From assembly GCF_014897815.1 (NCBI RefSeq), contig NZ_JABUZG010000038.1, positions 1 through 64,000 of the forward strand: a stretch of DNA of 64,000 nucleotides, written 5' to 3'. This DNA comes from Psychrobacter sp. PG1 (lineage in GTDB: Bacteria > Pseudomonadota > Gammaproteobacteria > Pseudomonadales > Moraxellaceae). Shown here piece by piece: positions 36,057 through 45,616 of this stretch (positions within the stretch are counted from its first letter, which is position 1; each line of letters opens with the position of its first letter). The translations under genes were made by a program, and so were the position numbers. The notes beneath the pieces are model-generated. The model did no database searches, was not told the DNA's origin, and was given only the letters and a program-made list of their open reading frames with translations.

Positions 36057-37285
36057 TAAATGTTGAGTGTTATTTTTATTAATATCTAAATATAAAACGC
36101 TATAAACCCTAAATAAAAATCACAGAAACAATCATGAGAGCTTATACATGCGAGCTTATAAATGGCACTGTATAAAACTATGAGCCTAACTTCTAAAGCC
36201 ATTGGTTTGTTTTCGCATAATGTATATTATGTTAAATAAGCAGTACCTGATAGTAAATTCATGGGGTTATGTTTATATCATAAACAACTAGTCAGCTTAG
36301 TTAATAACCGTTTCACATGTATTGCAATCATCACTATGGTAAACCTTAACTAAATCTTCTTTATCACTCATAGAAGCTTTAAAGCTAAACTGTTTGATGA
36401 TTTTGTTCTATGTGTCACCATCATACTGGCTACATCTGCCAGAATATCTAATCAGTACTTTATCCAATTCCTAATTACTAATTACTAATCATCACCCAAT
36501 AGCCAATTTCGCTATCATTTTTCAATTGTTAGCATCTTAATCATCTGGCTCTTTGGTACGAATGCTCTTGCAATACGTTAGGCATATAAAGATATCACTA
36601 CCTATAGATTATTAGCTTAGCTCAAAAATCATAAATCTTTTTGATATCTGTTACTTCATATCAATTCTAATAGCGCAGGTATGATCTTACAATGCTCCTA
36701 CTTAGCCTGTCTGCAAGTCTGGTTTGGAACTACCTTATAGTGGCGAATATCATGACCAACTAAGCTGTAATACTTTTTGTTTTAAGTTATCAAAAACCCC
36801 TCACTATTCGTAATATAATTTCATCTAAAGCACTAATTTGACAACCGCCAAATTTGCACAGAACAGTACTATGCCCATAATTTTTATATTCTGTGCACGT
36901 ACAGGAGCATGGTTTTTTTCAAAAATATGCTCAATCAAATGCTAGGCAAAGCATCCATCTTATATTAACTCCAATTATTTGACCAAAATAACCAGTAATA
37001 ATAACCTACAGCTCAATAAACGCATAGCCTACTCCTCCTTCAGTCGTTATACTACAATCATCCCCAAGTGAAGTTTGGGGATGATTCTACTTTACAACCT
37101 TCCATTTAAAGGGTTTTGTAAACTCACTAATGAATAACAGTGTCCATGTTAGTGTCCAATAGCTATCTACGTTTCCCAGAAGACGCTTCTCAGGATTTAT
37201 AAAACGTGCGCAAAGATTGCTCTAAATCTAAGTATAGAGATAATAGATTAACATTCACAATTTACCTAGCTTATAAAGCTGACGG
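36057..37285. other. 1.2-kb gene-free AT-rich stretch upstream of the integrase
   Basis: No open frame of credible length on either strand. A perfect 12-bp inverted repeat AATCATCCCCAA / TTGGGGATGATT lies at 37056-37086, and the short direct repeat AGTGTCCA occurs twice near 37139-37160. Stops occur densely, suggesting decayed DNA. No tRNA cloverleaf was found that could serve as an attachment site. Confidence 0.45.
37056..37086. repeat. Perfect 12-bp inverted repeat near the integrase
   Basis: AATCATCCCCAA at 37056-37067 is repeated inverted at 37075-37086 with a 7-nt loop. It lies 200 bp before the integrase start. It may be a recombination or regulatory site, or a terminator for a lost gene. 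Confidence 0.5.
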
Positions 37286-38563
37286 ATGTACATCATGGCT
37301 GTCGATAATTTAAATGATATCAATAAACTTGAATGCCGAGATAAAGATTACTCGGTCAGTGTCTCAGGTATCGCGGGTTTAAGTATTCGTATTTATCCAA
37401 ATGGTAAAAAGGAATACTACTTACGGTACGCTCATCCCCATATCGATGGTAAGCGCCCTAGAATGATGCTAGGTAAGGTCGAAGATATCAGTCTATATGA
37501 AGCTAAGTATAAAGCAGAAACTATACTTAGCATGGTCGCACAAGGCTCCGACCCTAAAGCCATTCATAAAAAAGAGCAAGTCAATAAGTATGCTCATCTA
37601 AAGAACGCCACATTTTCTGAAATCACACAAGCGTGGCGAGATCACAAAACGTCAAGTCGTCACCATAGTAAATCTAGAAAGCGCGCGTTTAGTGACTCAA
37701 CCCTTAAATTTTGGGATTTGTGTCTAGGATACATGTGCCAAGAAATTGGCGACTTAAGAATGAATGATATCACGAGCGAGATGATATTGAGTGTATGTGA
37801 GGCGATTCAAAACAATGAAAATCAAGCAACCTTCGTTGGTGCCAGCACTCGGCTTTATACTGAAAAAGTCTTCTCATTTGCTGTCGCAAGAGGATTATGC
37901 GATAGAAATGTAGCTATTGATACACGTGGCGAGCTCGCACCTGCCAGTTCAGGCAACCACTTACCAGCCATTACCAAGCCTGATCAGTTTGCTACCCTCC
38001 TGAACGATATGTCCCATTTCAAAGGTGCAAGTAAAACCACATTAGAAGCGATGAATTTACTACCGTATGTCTTTGTGCGTAGTATCGATTTGCGGTCTAT
38101 GCGTTGGCAAGATATAGATTGGGATAATAAGCTATGGGAGTTTTCTCCTACTAAAGGCGAAGGTCGTGATGACATGGTATCTCATTTAGTTGTACCACTA
38201 GCCACTCAAGTAATTGAGCGCTTACGAAAAATACAAGCAATCACAGGTCACAAAGAACATGTATTTGCATCGATACGTGTCTCAAGCAATCCTTATATTA
38301 GCAAAGCAACACTAGTACAAATATTTCATAGGCTTGGCTACAAAGATGTGCAATGCGCTCATGGCTTTCGAGCATCAGCTAAAACCTTACTTATGGAGCA
38401 ACCTGAGTTGCGTTATTCAGATATCGTGACCGAGCTGCAATTAGGACATCGAATAAAGGATACGCATGGCGGCGCTTATAACCGATTAGATGAAATTGAT
38501 ACCAGAGTGCTAATGATGCAAAATTGGGCTGATTATATAGATAAGCTCCGGGGTTCAACGTAA
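37286..38563 (+). CDS. Tyrosine-type site-specific integrase
   Basis: A phage/island integrase of 425 residues with an N-terminal arm-binding domain of the DUF4102 type (LSIRIYPNGKKEYYLRYAH, RMMLGKVEDISLYEAK), a core-binding domain around 105-205, and a C-terminal catalytic domain. Catalytic residues are visible as R265 (FVRSIDLR), H359-GF-R362, H388 (LQLGHRI) and the nucleophile Y398 (GGAYNR). All are present, so the enzyme may be active. No excisionase, cargo or obvious attachment repeats flank it. It is followed directly by the lactate operon on the opposite strand. Confidence 0.88.
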   Translation: MYIMAVDNLNDINKLECRDKDYSVSVSGIAGLSIRIYPNGKKEYYLRYAHPHIDGKRPRMMLGKVEDISLYEAKYKAETILSMVAQGSDPKAIHKKEQVNKYAHLKNATFSEITQAWRDHKTSSRHHSKSRKRAFSDSTLKFWDLCLGYMCQEIGDLRMNDITSEMILSVCEAIQNNENQATFVGASTRLYTEKVFSFAVARGLCDRNVAIDTRGELAPASSGNHLPAITKPDQFATLLNDMSHFKGASKTTLEAMNLLPYVFVRSIDLRSMRWQDIDWDNKLWEFSPTKGEGRDDMVSHLVVPLATQVIERLRKIQAITGHKEHVFASIRVSSNPYISKATLVQIFHRLGYKDVQCAHGFRASAKTLLMEQPELRYSDIVTELQLGHRIKDTHGGAYNRLDEIDTRVLMMQNWADYIDKLRGST

Positions 38564-38825
38564 TACTTACTCTACGTTGATCATATCACTCAACAATAAT
38601 ATGCCTATTAGCATTCACAATGCACAATAAGCCCTTTGCATAGCATCTCATTCCCAGTCATCACATAACAACCAAAACACCCTAACATTCGATTGTTGGT
38701 AGCCTAGATATTGGAATTTCTGCAACCTCGCGCTTGTGTTCAACGACCAAGCCGACGGCTTCTAATCTCCGGTATCTTATTTGCAATAGCTCACTTCGTG
38801 TACTGACAAACTCTATAGCCTCGGT

Positions 38826-39968
38826 TTAATTATCCAGTTTCACCAAACAGTCAGAATTAATATCAGCAATCGTTTTGGCACCAGTCAAGGTCATTGCGAC
38901 GCGTATTTCTTTATCTAGCAGTTCTAACAAATTGCTTACCCCTGCACCGCCATCCGCTGCTAAAGCATAAATAAAGGCGCGCCCTAGCATGCAAATATCA
39001 GCGCCCAAAGCCAACATACGCACAATATCTAAGCCATTGCGTATGCCAGAGTCGGCTAAGATTTTAATCTCTCCTTTAACTGCATCGGCAATAGGAGGCA
39101 GCGCCCGTGCACTGGATAAAACACCGTCCAGCTGTCGCCCACCATGATTCGATACGACTATGCCGTCGGCTCCAAAACGCACCGCATCTTTGGCATCTTC
39201 TGGATCCAAAATACCTTTGATGACCATAGGTCCATCCCAGTACTCGCGAATCCAATCTAAATCTTTCCAAGAAATAGAGGGGTCAAAGTTATTACCTAGC
39301 CAGCCTATATAGTCTTCCAATCCTGTTGGCTTACCTAAATAAGTAGATATATTACCCAGATCGTGCGGACGGCCATTTAGTCCTACATCCCATGCCCATT
39401 GCGGATGCGTCACAGACTGGAAGTAACGGCGCATAGCGGCATTTTTACCGCTCATACCGGAGTGCATATCTCGGTAGCGTGCCCCTGGTACTGGCATATC
39501 TACCGTAAAAACCAAGGTCGAACACCCCGCCGCTTTGGCACGCTCCAAGGCATTTTTCATAAATCCTCGGTCCTTTAATACGTAAAGCTGAAACCACATT
39601 GGACGGTTAATTTTAGGCACTACTTCCTCAATCGGACAAACCGAAACTGTCGACATGGTAAACGGAATGCCTTTTTGATCGGCTGAAATAGCGGCCTGCA
39701 CTTCTCCGCGACGTGCATACATACCTGTCAGACCCACGGGTGACAACGCGACAGGCATAGACAGAGTTTCATCAAATAACTGCGTCTCTAAGCTCAGTTG
39801 TGACATATCATTCAGTACACGTTGTCTAAGGGCAATTTTTGATAAATCTTCAACATTATGTTTTAAGGTATATTCCTCATAAGCACCGCCATCTATATAA
39901 TGAAATAGAAATGGTGGCAGTCGGCGCTTGGCAGCAGCCCTGTAGTCGTTTGGAGATGAAATAATCAT
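38826..39968 (-). CDS. lldD: L-lactate dehydrogenase (FMN, quinone-linked)
   Basis: A membrane-associated flavoenzyme oxidising L-lactate to pyruvate with transfer to quinone. The 380-residue sequence has the FMN-dependent alpha-hydroxyacid dehydrogenase signature [10 protein letters not shown] with the catalytic His, the N-terminal [14 protein letters not shown], and [15 protein letters not shown]. It is the last gene of lldP-dld-lldD, 127 bp after dld. The start is the ATG at 39968. Full length and intact. Confidence 0.95.
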   Translation of the reverse strand: MIISSPNDYRAAAKRRLPPFLFHYIDGGAYEEYTLKHNVEDLSKIALRQRVLNDMSQLSLETQLFDETLSMPVALSPVGLTGMYARRGEVQAAISADQKGIPFTMSTVSVCPIEEVVPKINRPMWFQLYVLKDRGFMKNALERAKAAGCSTLVFTVDMPVPGARYRDMHSGMSGKNAAMRRYFQSVTHPQWAWDVGLNGRPHDLGNISTYLGKPTGLEDYIGWLGNNFDPSISWKDLDWIREYWDGPMVIKGILDPEDAKDAVRFGADGIVVSNHGGRQLDGVLSSARALPPIADAVKGEIKILADSGIRNGLDIVRMLALGADICMLGRAFIYALAADGGAGVSNLLELLDKEIRVAMTLTGAKTIADINSDCLVKLDN

Positions 39969-40095
39969 ACGCTTGCCCTTATTCTGTTAGATATCTATGT
40001 AATATTTTTGAATTTCTAATTATCTATTGATTAGTGCTAAACGATGGATGCAATTGGCTTATTTTTGAAGCAGCAAGCTTAGCCCACACTCACTA

Positions 40096-41868
40096 TTACA
40101 CACAGCACGAGCAGTTACGTTTGGTTTTCGACATTTTACCGATGCCGGGATTAAAGCTATTGGTTGGGTCTAGACTTTTATAGAAATTCTGCAAATCAGG
40201 CTCTGCTTCGTATAGATGACCGACATTATGCTCAGCAGGATATTTGGCTCCGCGTGCGCTCAATAGCTCTAACATCATCTTTTTAACAAGCTTGGCATCA
40301 CTGCCCTTTTTCAAGATATAGTCTTGATGAAACACATAGCAAAAGAAATGTCCGTAATACAGCTTCTTTTCTAAGTGTTTTTCAATGACTTCAGGTAGTT
40401 TTTCAAGCCACTCTAGCTCGTTACGTGGTATGGCAATATCCAGCGCTAATATCTCACCGACCTCTTTTTCATGTATAACTTCATAGCGTAATGCGGCACC
40501 GGCTGCGGCAAAACGATTTAAAAGCGCGCTTTCTGATTCTTCCTTACTACATTCAAAATAATTACCTGTGTCCGACGCATCAAAAAACGTCTTCAGAAAA
40601 TCTTGAGCCTCTGCTATACCTTCATCACTCATTTTTATGATGAGGTGATGCTCGTATTGATTACGGTACTCCATCATGCGCTTGGGCAAATGCTTTGGAA
40701 ATAGAGTAGCGATAAACTGCATGACTTTGTCAGTGAAATGCTTTGGCATCCATGACCACTTATGAAATTTTGCATCCATAGCGCCTTTGATAGAGAACAG
40801 TCTAGGTAAAGCATTTGTACCGAGATGCTTGATACTCAAGAACGTGTCTTTACCGTATTTAGCGGAGACATCAAATATATCACGATGCATATACTCGCCC
40901 ACTTCAGGGATATTGTCGAAGCGGGATAGTATCTGTCTTCTGAGCTGTGCAAGCTCACTCACACTGTTGGTGCCTATGTAGAAAGTTTGCTCTTTTGCCG
41001 CTATTGGATAAGTGTCAAGACGTACTGCAAATACGGCAAGCTTGCCAGCACAGCCGCTTGCTTCATACAGTCTGCGCTTGTCCGCATTAAAGCGACTGGG
41101 CGTGCTTGCATCAACATCTTTTACTCGGGCGATGTACTCTCTGTCAGATGCGAGCTTACCAGTGTCAGGTAATTCTCTTCTATCAAAATGACCGTTTTGC
41201 AAATTCGTTAATATTTCTTCAGGAGTATCACCCAACTTGACGTCTAGATGATTGACTAGCACCAGTTGACCGTGTTCATTTATTTGGGCAAACAATGCAA
41301 GCTCGGTGTAAGCAGGCCCTCTTTTAACCAGAGCTCCACCAGAGTTATTAGATATACCACCAATAATAGACGCACCTAACGTCGAGGAACCGATGACAGA
41401 GTGAGGCGCTCTATTGACAGCATTAAGCTGACTTTGCAACTGATGCAATGTCGCCCCAGACAAGCTAATCACTTGCTCGCCATCATTCACCAAATACAAC
41501 TGGTTTATGGCAAGCGTATTAATCACCACAACGGGTCTATCGTAGTCATTACCGCTTGGTGTTGAGCCTTCAGTCAGGCCTGTTTTTGCCGCTTGCATAA
41601 TGATAATACAGTCGCCTTCAACGCACACTTCTAGGCTACGCCAAATGTCCAGCAATGTTTGCGGAAACAAAACCGCTAAGGCACTGCCGCCACCAGAGCG
41701 CCACCCCATTCTATAGTGCTCATTTTTCTCTGGATCAGCTTGTACATTACTCGCGCCTAGCAAGTTGGTTAGTTTATCTAACACCTGATCAGGACTAAGC
41801 ATGCCTTGAGAAGCTTGATTTGACGAAGATATATGACTCTCCTTATCTTGTAATGGTGTGTCACTCAT
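40096..41868 (-). CDS. dld: D-lactate dehydrogenase (FAD, quinone-dependent)
   Basis: A peripheral membrane FAD enzyme oxidising D-lactate to pyruvate. The 590-residue protein has the PCMH-type FAD-binding region (TGLTEGSTPSGNDYDRPVVV, NNSGGALVKRGPAYTE) and the Dld membrane-binding and cap segments (EYRNQYEHHLIIKMSD, NVGHLY). It ends in an unusual Cys-rich tail, CSCCV. Its start codon overlaps the lldP stop as ATGA, so the two are translationally coupled. With lldD it lets the cell use both lactate enantiomers without a racemase. Confidence 0.95.
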   Translation of the reverse strand: MSDTPLQDKESHISSSNQASQGMLSPDQVLDKLTNLLGASNVQADPEKNEHYRMGWRSGGGSALAVLFPQTLLDIWRSLEVCVEGDCIIIMQAAKTGLTEGSTPSGNDYDRPVVVINTLAINQLYLVNDGEQVISLSGATLHQLQSQLNAVNRAPHSVIGSSTLGASIIGGISNNSGGALVKRGPAYTELALFAQINEHGQLVLVNHLDVKLGDTPEEILTNLQNGHFDRRELPDTGKLASDREYIARVKDVDASTPSRFNADKRRLYEASGCAGKLAVFAVRLDTYPIAAKEQTFYIGTNSVSELAQLRRQILSRFDNIPEVGEYMHRDIFDVSAKYGKDTFLSIKHLGTNALPRLFSIKGAMDAKFHKWSWMPKHFTDKVMQFIATLFPKHLPKRMMEYRNQYEHHLIIKMSDEGIAEAQDFLKTFFDASDTGNYFECSKEESESALLNRFAAAGAALRYEVIHEKEVGEILALDIAIPRNELEWLEKLPEVIEKHLEKKLYYGHFFCYVFHQDYILKKGSDAKLVKKMMLELLSARGAKYPAEHNVGHLYEAEPDLQNFYKSLDPTNSFNPGIGKMSKTKRNCSCCV

Positions 41869-43571
41869 GATGCCAAGGGACCTTGAAAACCAAAAATATA
41901 AATGGCGGCCATGACGATGATGCCACAGAACAACACATAGTATATGGTGGGTAAAATAGTACGCCTAAGTGTGGCGCCCTCCATACCAAGTAAACCCACC
42001 GTTGCTGATGCAGCCACCACGTTATGTATGGCAACCATATTACCGGCTGCGGCACCAACCGCTTGCGCTGCGATGATTAGAGAAGGTGAAATATGTAAGC
42101 TCATGGCGGCTTCATATTGGAATTGACTGAACATCATATTAGATACGGTATTAGAGCCTGCGATAAATGCACCTAAAGCACCAATGGTTGCACTAATCAA
42201 TGGAAAAACATTGCCAAAAGTACCTGAAAACAACTCTGCACTGGCGACTGGCATACTCGCCACATCTGATAAGTTTATGCCTGAATTAATAAAAATTCTA
42301 ACCATTGGAATCGTAAAGATAAGTACAAAACCTGCCCCTAACACAGTCTTACCTGATTCTTTAAAGGCACTGTTTAGTGCGCTGACGGGCTTTCTAGTTT
42401 GAAAAGCGGCGGCAACCAAAGCACTAATTAGTAACAAGCCGCCCGGTAAGTATAAAGGACTAAAACTGGCACTGATATCTGTCTCACCTAAAATCGAGGT
42501 TAGGTCTACTGCTACACTGTTAAGTAAAGACTGAAAGCCTGTAAATACTCTTGAAAACACCAGTAAAAGGGCAACCAATAAATAAGGGAACCACGCCATA
42601 AGGGTGGACATCTTCTTATCACTCAAGGTTAGCGTAATATCTTCTTTACTGACCACTAACTTACCAAGCCATTCACTCGGCCAGTTTTTTTGCGGTTCAA
42701 AATCCCATGTGGTTTTTGGTACCAAAAACCCTCTTTTAGCAGCATTAACAACGACAGTAATACTGACCAAGCCACCGACCAGTGACGGAAACTCTGGCCC
42801 TAAAAAAACACCGGTTATCATATAAGGGATTGTAAATGCCAAGCCTGCAAAAATTGCAAACGGCCAAATCGCAAAGCCTTCCCGCCAGCTTTTGTTTTTA
42901 CCAAAGAAGCGAGTGAGCATCATCACCATAAAAAGTGGCATAAACGTACCAATGACACCGTGAATAATGGCGACTTGACTGGTAATCAGTTGTAAAAATT
43001 CGCCCCACTGTACTCCTTGTTGTGCCAGTTGAGCACTAATGGCAGCTTTATCTAACCCATCATTTACCCCTATCACAATAGGCGTACCGACCGCACCAAA
43101 TGATACAGGTGTACTTTGTATCATCATTCCCATCAACACCGCACCCAGCGCCGGAAATCCTACTGCCACCAGCAAAGGCGCTGCAATAGCGGCAGCTGTA
43201 CCAAAACCAGAGGCGCCCTCAAGAAAGCAACCAAAGCACCATGCAATAATAATGGCTTGCACACGCCTATCTGGCGATACATTAGTAAACCCAGCACGGA
43301 TAACGGCGATTGCACCAGTATGTTTTAATGTATTCAACAAAAAAATAGCACCAAAGACTATCCACAATACCGAAACCGTAATGACCAAACCCTGAATAAT
43401 AGATGATGACACTCGGTTAAGCGTCATATCCCATATAAAAATGGCAAGCGCAGCGGTAACCACTAAAATGATAGGCATTGTTTTTTTAGCTGACCATTGC
43501 AAACCTATCAGAAAAATACCACAGAGAACGATTGGCAGTAATGCCAAAAGCCCATATATTGTTTGATTCAA
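41865..43571 (-). CDS. lldP: L-lactate permease
   Basis: A 568-residue lactate permease with about 12-14 membrane segments, of the LctP family; imports lactate with protons. Family blocks are WCFGCFLEGASGFGTAAAIAAPLL, GAVGTPIVIGVNDGL and GAFIAGSNTVSNMMFS near the C terminus. It is the first gene of the lactate operon, with a divergent LysR gene 294 bp upstream. Confidence 0.95.
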   Translation of the reverse strand: MNQTIYGLLALLPIVLCGIFLIGLQWSAKKTMPIILVVTAALAIFIWDMTLNRVSSSIIQGLVITVSVLWIVFGAIFLLNTLKHTGAIAVIRAGFTNVSPDRRVQAIIIAWCFGCFLEGASGFGTAAAIAAPLLVAVGFPALGAVLMGMMIQSTPVSFGAVGTPIVIGVNDGLDKAAISAQLAQQGVQWGEFLQLITSQVAIIHGVIGTFMPLFMVMMLTRFFGKNKSWREGFAIWPFAIFAGLAFTIPYMITGVFLGPEFPSLVGGLVSITVVVNAAKRGFLVPKTTWDFEPQKNWPSEWLGKLVVSKEDITLTLSDKKMSTLMAWFPYLLVALLLVFSRVFTGFQSLLNSVAVDLTSILGETDISASFSPLYLPGGLLLISALVAAAFQTRKPVSALNSAFKESGKTVLGAGFVLIFTIPMVRIFINSGINLSDVASMPVASAELFSGTFGNVFPLISATIGALGAFIAGSNTVSNMMFSQFQYEAAMSLHISPSLIIAAQAVGAAAGNMVAIHNVVAASATVGLLGMEGATLRRTILPTIYYVLFCGIIVMAAIYIFGFQGPLAS

Positions 43572-43865
43572 AATTACATCCTTTTGATTGTGTGATCTTC
43601 CTTGAACTAAGTCATCGAAGCCTTTATTTTGACGAATCTATGATGACTAAGTTGTATTAAATATTCACAAATAGGGACTGCTTATTTACTAAAGCTGTCT
43701 TGTAGACAAAGCCGAGCACGACTTGCGACAGTTTATGTCCCAATGTTAAAAATGCCCTGAAATAGTCTACGCCTTGTTAATTCATTGATATATTGCATCA
43801 ATGGACAATGTTATTTTCCTTTTTTGCTATAATTAGAAACACATTACTAAAATTGGAGAACAAGT
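43572..43865. promoter_or_regulatory. Divergent promoter region between lldP and the LysR gene
   Basis: A dyad CATTGAT-N7-ATCAATG at 43783-43803 contains T-N11-A type spacing and lies just upstream of an extended -10 TGCTATAAT (43826-43833) that would serve the LysR gene. This fits a LysR autoregulatory site controlling both directions. AATTGGAGAA precedes the GTG start of the regulator. Confidence 0.5.
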
Positions 43866-44771
43866 GTGACCAAAGCTGACGACATGATTTTATTCGTTCA
43901 AGTTGTCGAAGAAGGGTCATTCTCTAGAGTCGCTGAAAAATTATCATTGACGAACTCGGTAGTGAGCAAGCGCATTGCGAGATTAGAAGAGAACTTAAAT
44001 ATACAACTGCTTTATAGAACCACTAGAAAGTTGAGCTTAACCGATGCAGGCAGGGCGCTTTATAACAAAGCTAAAATTGCTAAATCCGCCTTTCAAGAAG
44101 CTGAAAATGCTGTCACGGGTTACGGCGAAGATATGAAAGGTCATATACGTATAACCATGCCTGTGGTCTCTGCGAATTTCATATTTAGCGAATCTATTGC
44201 CGAATTCTGTAAACAACACCCTGAAGTATCAGTAGAGTTACAAATTACCAATCGATTGGTTGACTTGATAGAGGAAGGATTTGATTTGGCACTAAGGACC
44301 GCTGTGCTTGAAGATTCTTCACTCATTGCAAGGCGCCTTATAGATAGCCAGTGGATTATATGCGCGACTCCAGCCTATTTAGAGCAACATGGTGCGCCTC
44401 AAACTCCTGAACAGTTACAAAATCATGAGTGCTTGGTTTATAAGTTTGATAATACGGCTAACAGTACATGGCCGCTATATATAGACGGCAAAGAGCAATT
44501 AATATCTGTCCCTGGTCGGTTTCATAGCAATCATCTGAGTGCAATTAAACAAGCCGCGCTTAGCGATTTAGGTATCGCTTTTTTACCACAAGTGTTGATC
44601 TATGAGGAGATACAGAAAAATACACTCACGCAGATTTTACAATGTTTTACCAGCAAGAAGCTGGGGCTATATGCGGTTTATCCTAAGGCCAGACAACCGG
44701 ATCAAAAGTTAAAACTGCTCGTTGCACATTTACGAGACTCATTACATCAAAAACAGGCTTACTACTACTAA
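43866..44771 (+). CDS. LysR-family transcriptional regulator of the lactate operon
   Basis: A 301-residue LysR-type regulator. The winged helix-turn-helix is at residues 1-60 (VVEEGSFSRVAEKLSLTNSVVSKRIARLEENL), followed by a substrate-binding-like effector domain with the GFDLALRTAVL and CATPAYLEQHG segments of the CrgA/AaeR subgroup. The start is GTG 43866 with GGAG 8 bp upstream. Being divergent from lldP-dld-lldD it is the likely regulator of lactate use, in place of the GntR-type LldR of E. coli; this is inference from position. Confidence 0.85.
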   Translation: MTKADDMILFVQVVEEGSFSRVAEKLSLTNSVVSKRIARLEENLNIQLLYRTTRKLSLTDAGRALYNKAKIAKSAFQEAENAVTGYGEDMKGHIRITMPVVSANFIFSESIAEFCKQHPEVSVELQITNRLVDLIEEGFDLALRTAVLEDSSLIARRLIDSQWIICATPAYLEQHGAPQTPEQLQNHECLVYKFDNTANSTWPLYIDGKEQLISVPGRFHSNHLSAIKQAALSDLGIAFLPQVLIYEEIQKNTLTQILQCFTSKKLGLYAVYPKARQPDQKLKLLVAHLRDSLHQKQAYYY

Positions 44772-44793
44772 GTAATAAGCCTGTTTTTGATGT
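44744..44793 (+). terminator. Terminator overlapping the end of the LysR gene
   Basis: A perfect 17-bp inverted repeat, ACATCAAAAACAGGCTT and its complement, with a 16-nt loop. The left arm lies inside the last codons of the regulator and the right arm ends in a T-rich stretch. Confidence 0.75.
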
Positions 44794-44948
44794 ATATAAA
44801 AAAACTAATAAAGCGGTCTTAAAATTAAAGAGATAGTGAAGAGTTTTTTATGGGCAATAAAAACTGATTGATGAGCCAAATATAATTATCATATTAGCTA
44901 CATTGGCAAGTTAGGTAATCAAGTCATAACACATTGCTGTTCTGAATA

Positions 44949-45575
44949 TTAACTTGCTTGCGTATCTATTGTCGTATTATCTTCTTCATTTGCTAGCTCA
45001 GACTCAGTGTCAAACTTACGCTGAATCTCCTGATAAAAAGAATGGCCTGGGTTGGTTAATATATAAGCTTTTTTGCTAGGTACTTCAATCATAATATCTC
45101 GATGAACCAATAGTTTCATAACCACGTCTTGTAACGTCCGCTCACCTTTTGTGATGAGTTTGGACTTCTCCAATATCTCTTTAACATGAGGCATGTCTGC
45201 CATTTTCAAAAAATCATCTTCAGTCAAGCCACCACTTTTTGCATTGGTTAATTTACTGAGTTTAAATTTATGGTGATTAATATATTGACCAATAACAAGC
45301 AACATAGTCATCGCTTTCATTGCTAGTTCAGTTTTTGTGCCATCTAGCGTGCCTGTAGCAACGATGCAAATATACTCAGGATCATTTATTGGTGCAATAA
45401 CCAGATGATAACCGCTCATTTTATACTGTTTAACGTATTCATCTTTATTGTCTATTATCTCAATAAATAATGGATTAACGGTGTCATCACCTGCATTATC
45501 AAGGAGATGTTTATTGAGCATCTTTCCATTCATTAAATGGCTATATATCTCTTTGCTTAATGTGTAATTTGCCAT
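44949..45575 (-). CDS. MksE/JetB-like small subunit of an SMC-type complex (putative)
   Basis: A 208-residue acidic, helix-rich protein with probable winged-helix segments (FLKMADMPHVKEILEKSKLI, LQDVVMKLLVHRDIMIEV). It is the last gene of the four-gene operon, 41 bp after the kleisin-like gene. Size and position fit MksE/JetB, the winged-helix partner that binds the kleisin in MksBEF and Wadjet condensins. I recognise no exact family; the assignment rests on the neighbours. The C-terminal tail is Glu/Asp/Thr-rich and likely disordered. Confidence 0.5.
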   Translation of the reverse strand: MANYTLSKEIYSHLMNGKMLNKHLLDNAGDDTVNPLFIEIIDNKDEYVKQYKMSGYHLVIAPINDPEYICIVATGTLDGTKTELAMKAMTMLLVIGQYINHHKFKLSKLTNAKSGGLTEDDFLKMADMPHVKEILEKSKLITKGERTLQDVVMKLLVHRDIMIEVPSKKAYILTNPGHSFYQEIQRKFDTESELANEEDNTTIDTQAS

Positions 45576-45616
45576 AATAGCGTGCTACCTGTCTATTTGA
45601 AGTAACGTTAGGATGT

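Noticed and set aside
36906..36970. Very short frame beginning MVFFKNMLNQ after an AGGAG sequence
   Set aside because: Only 19 codons, and the AGGAG is almost touching the start codon, which is too close to act as a ribosome binding site.
37252..38621. Direct repeat CATTCACAAT flanking the integrase (37252 and 38612) as attachment sites
   Set aside because: Ten AT-rich bases can recur by chance in this composition; there is no tRNA or longer repeat to support it.
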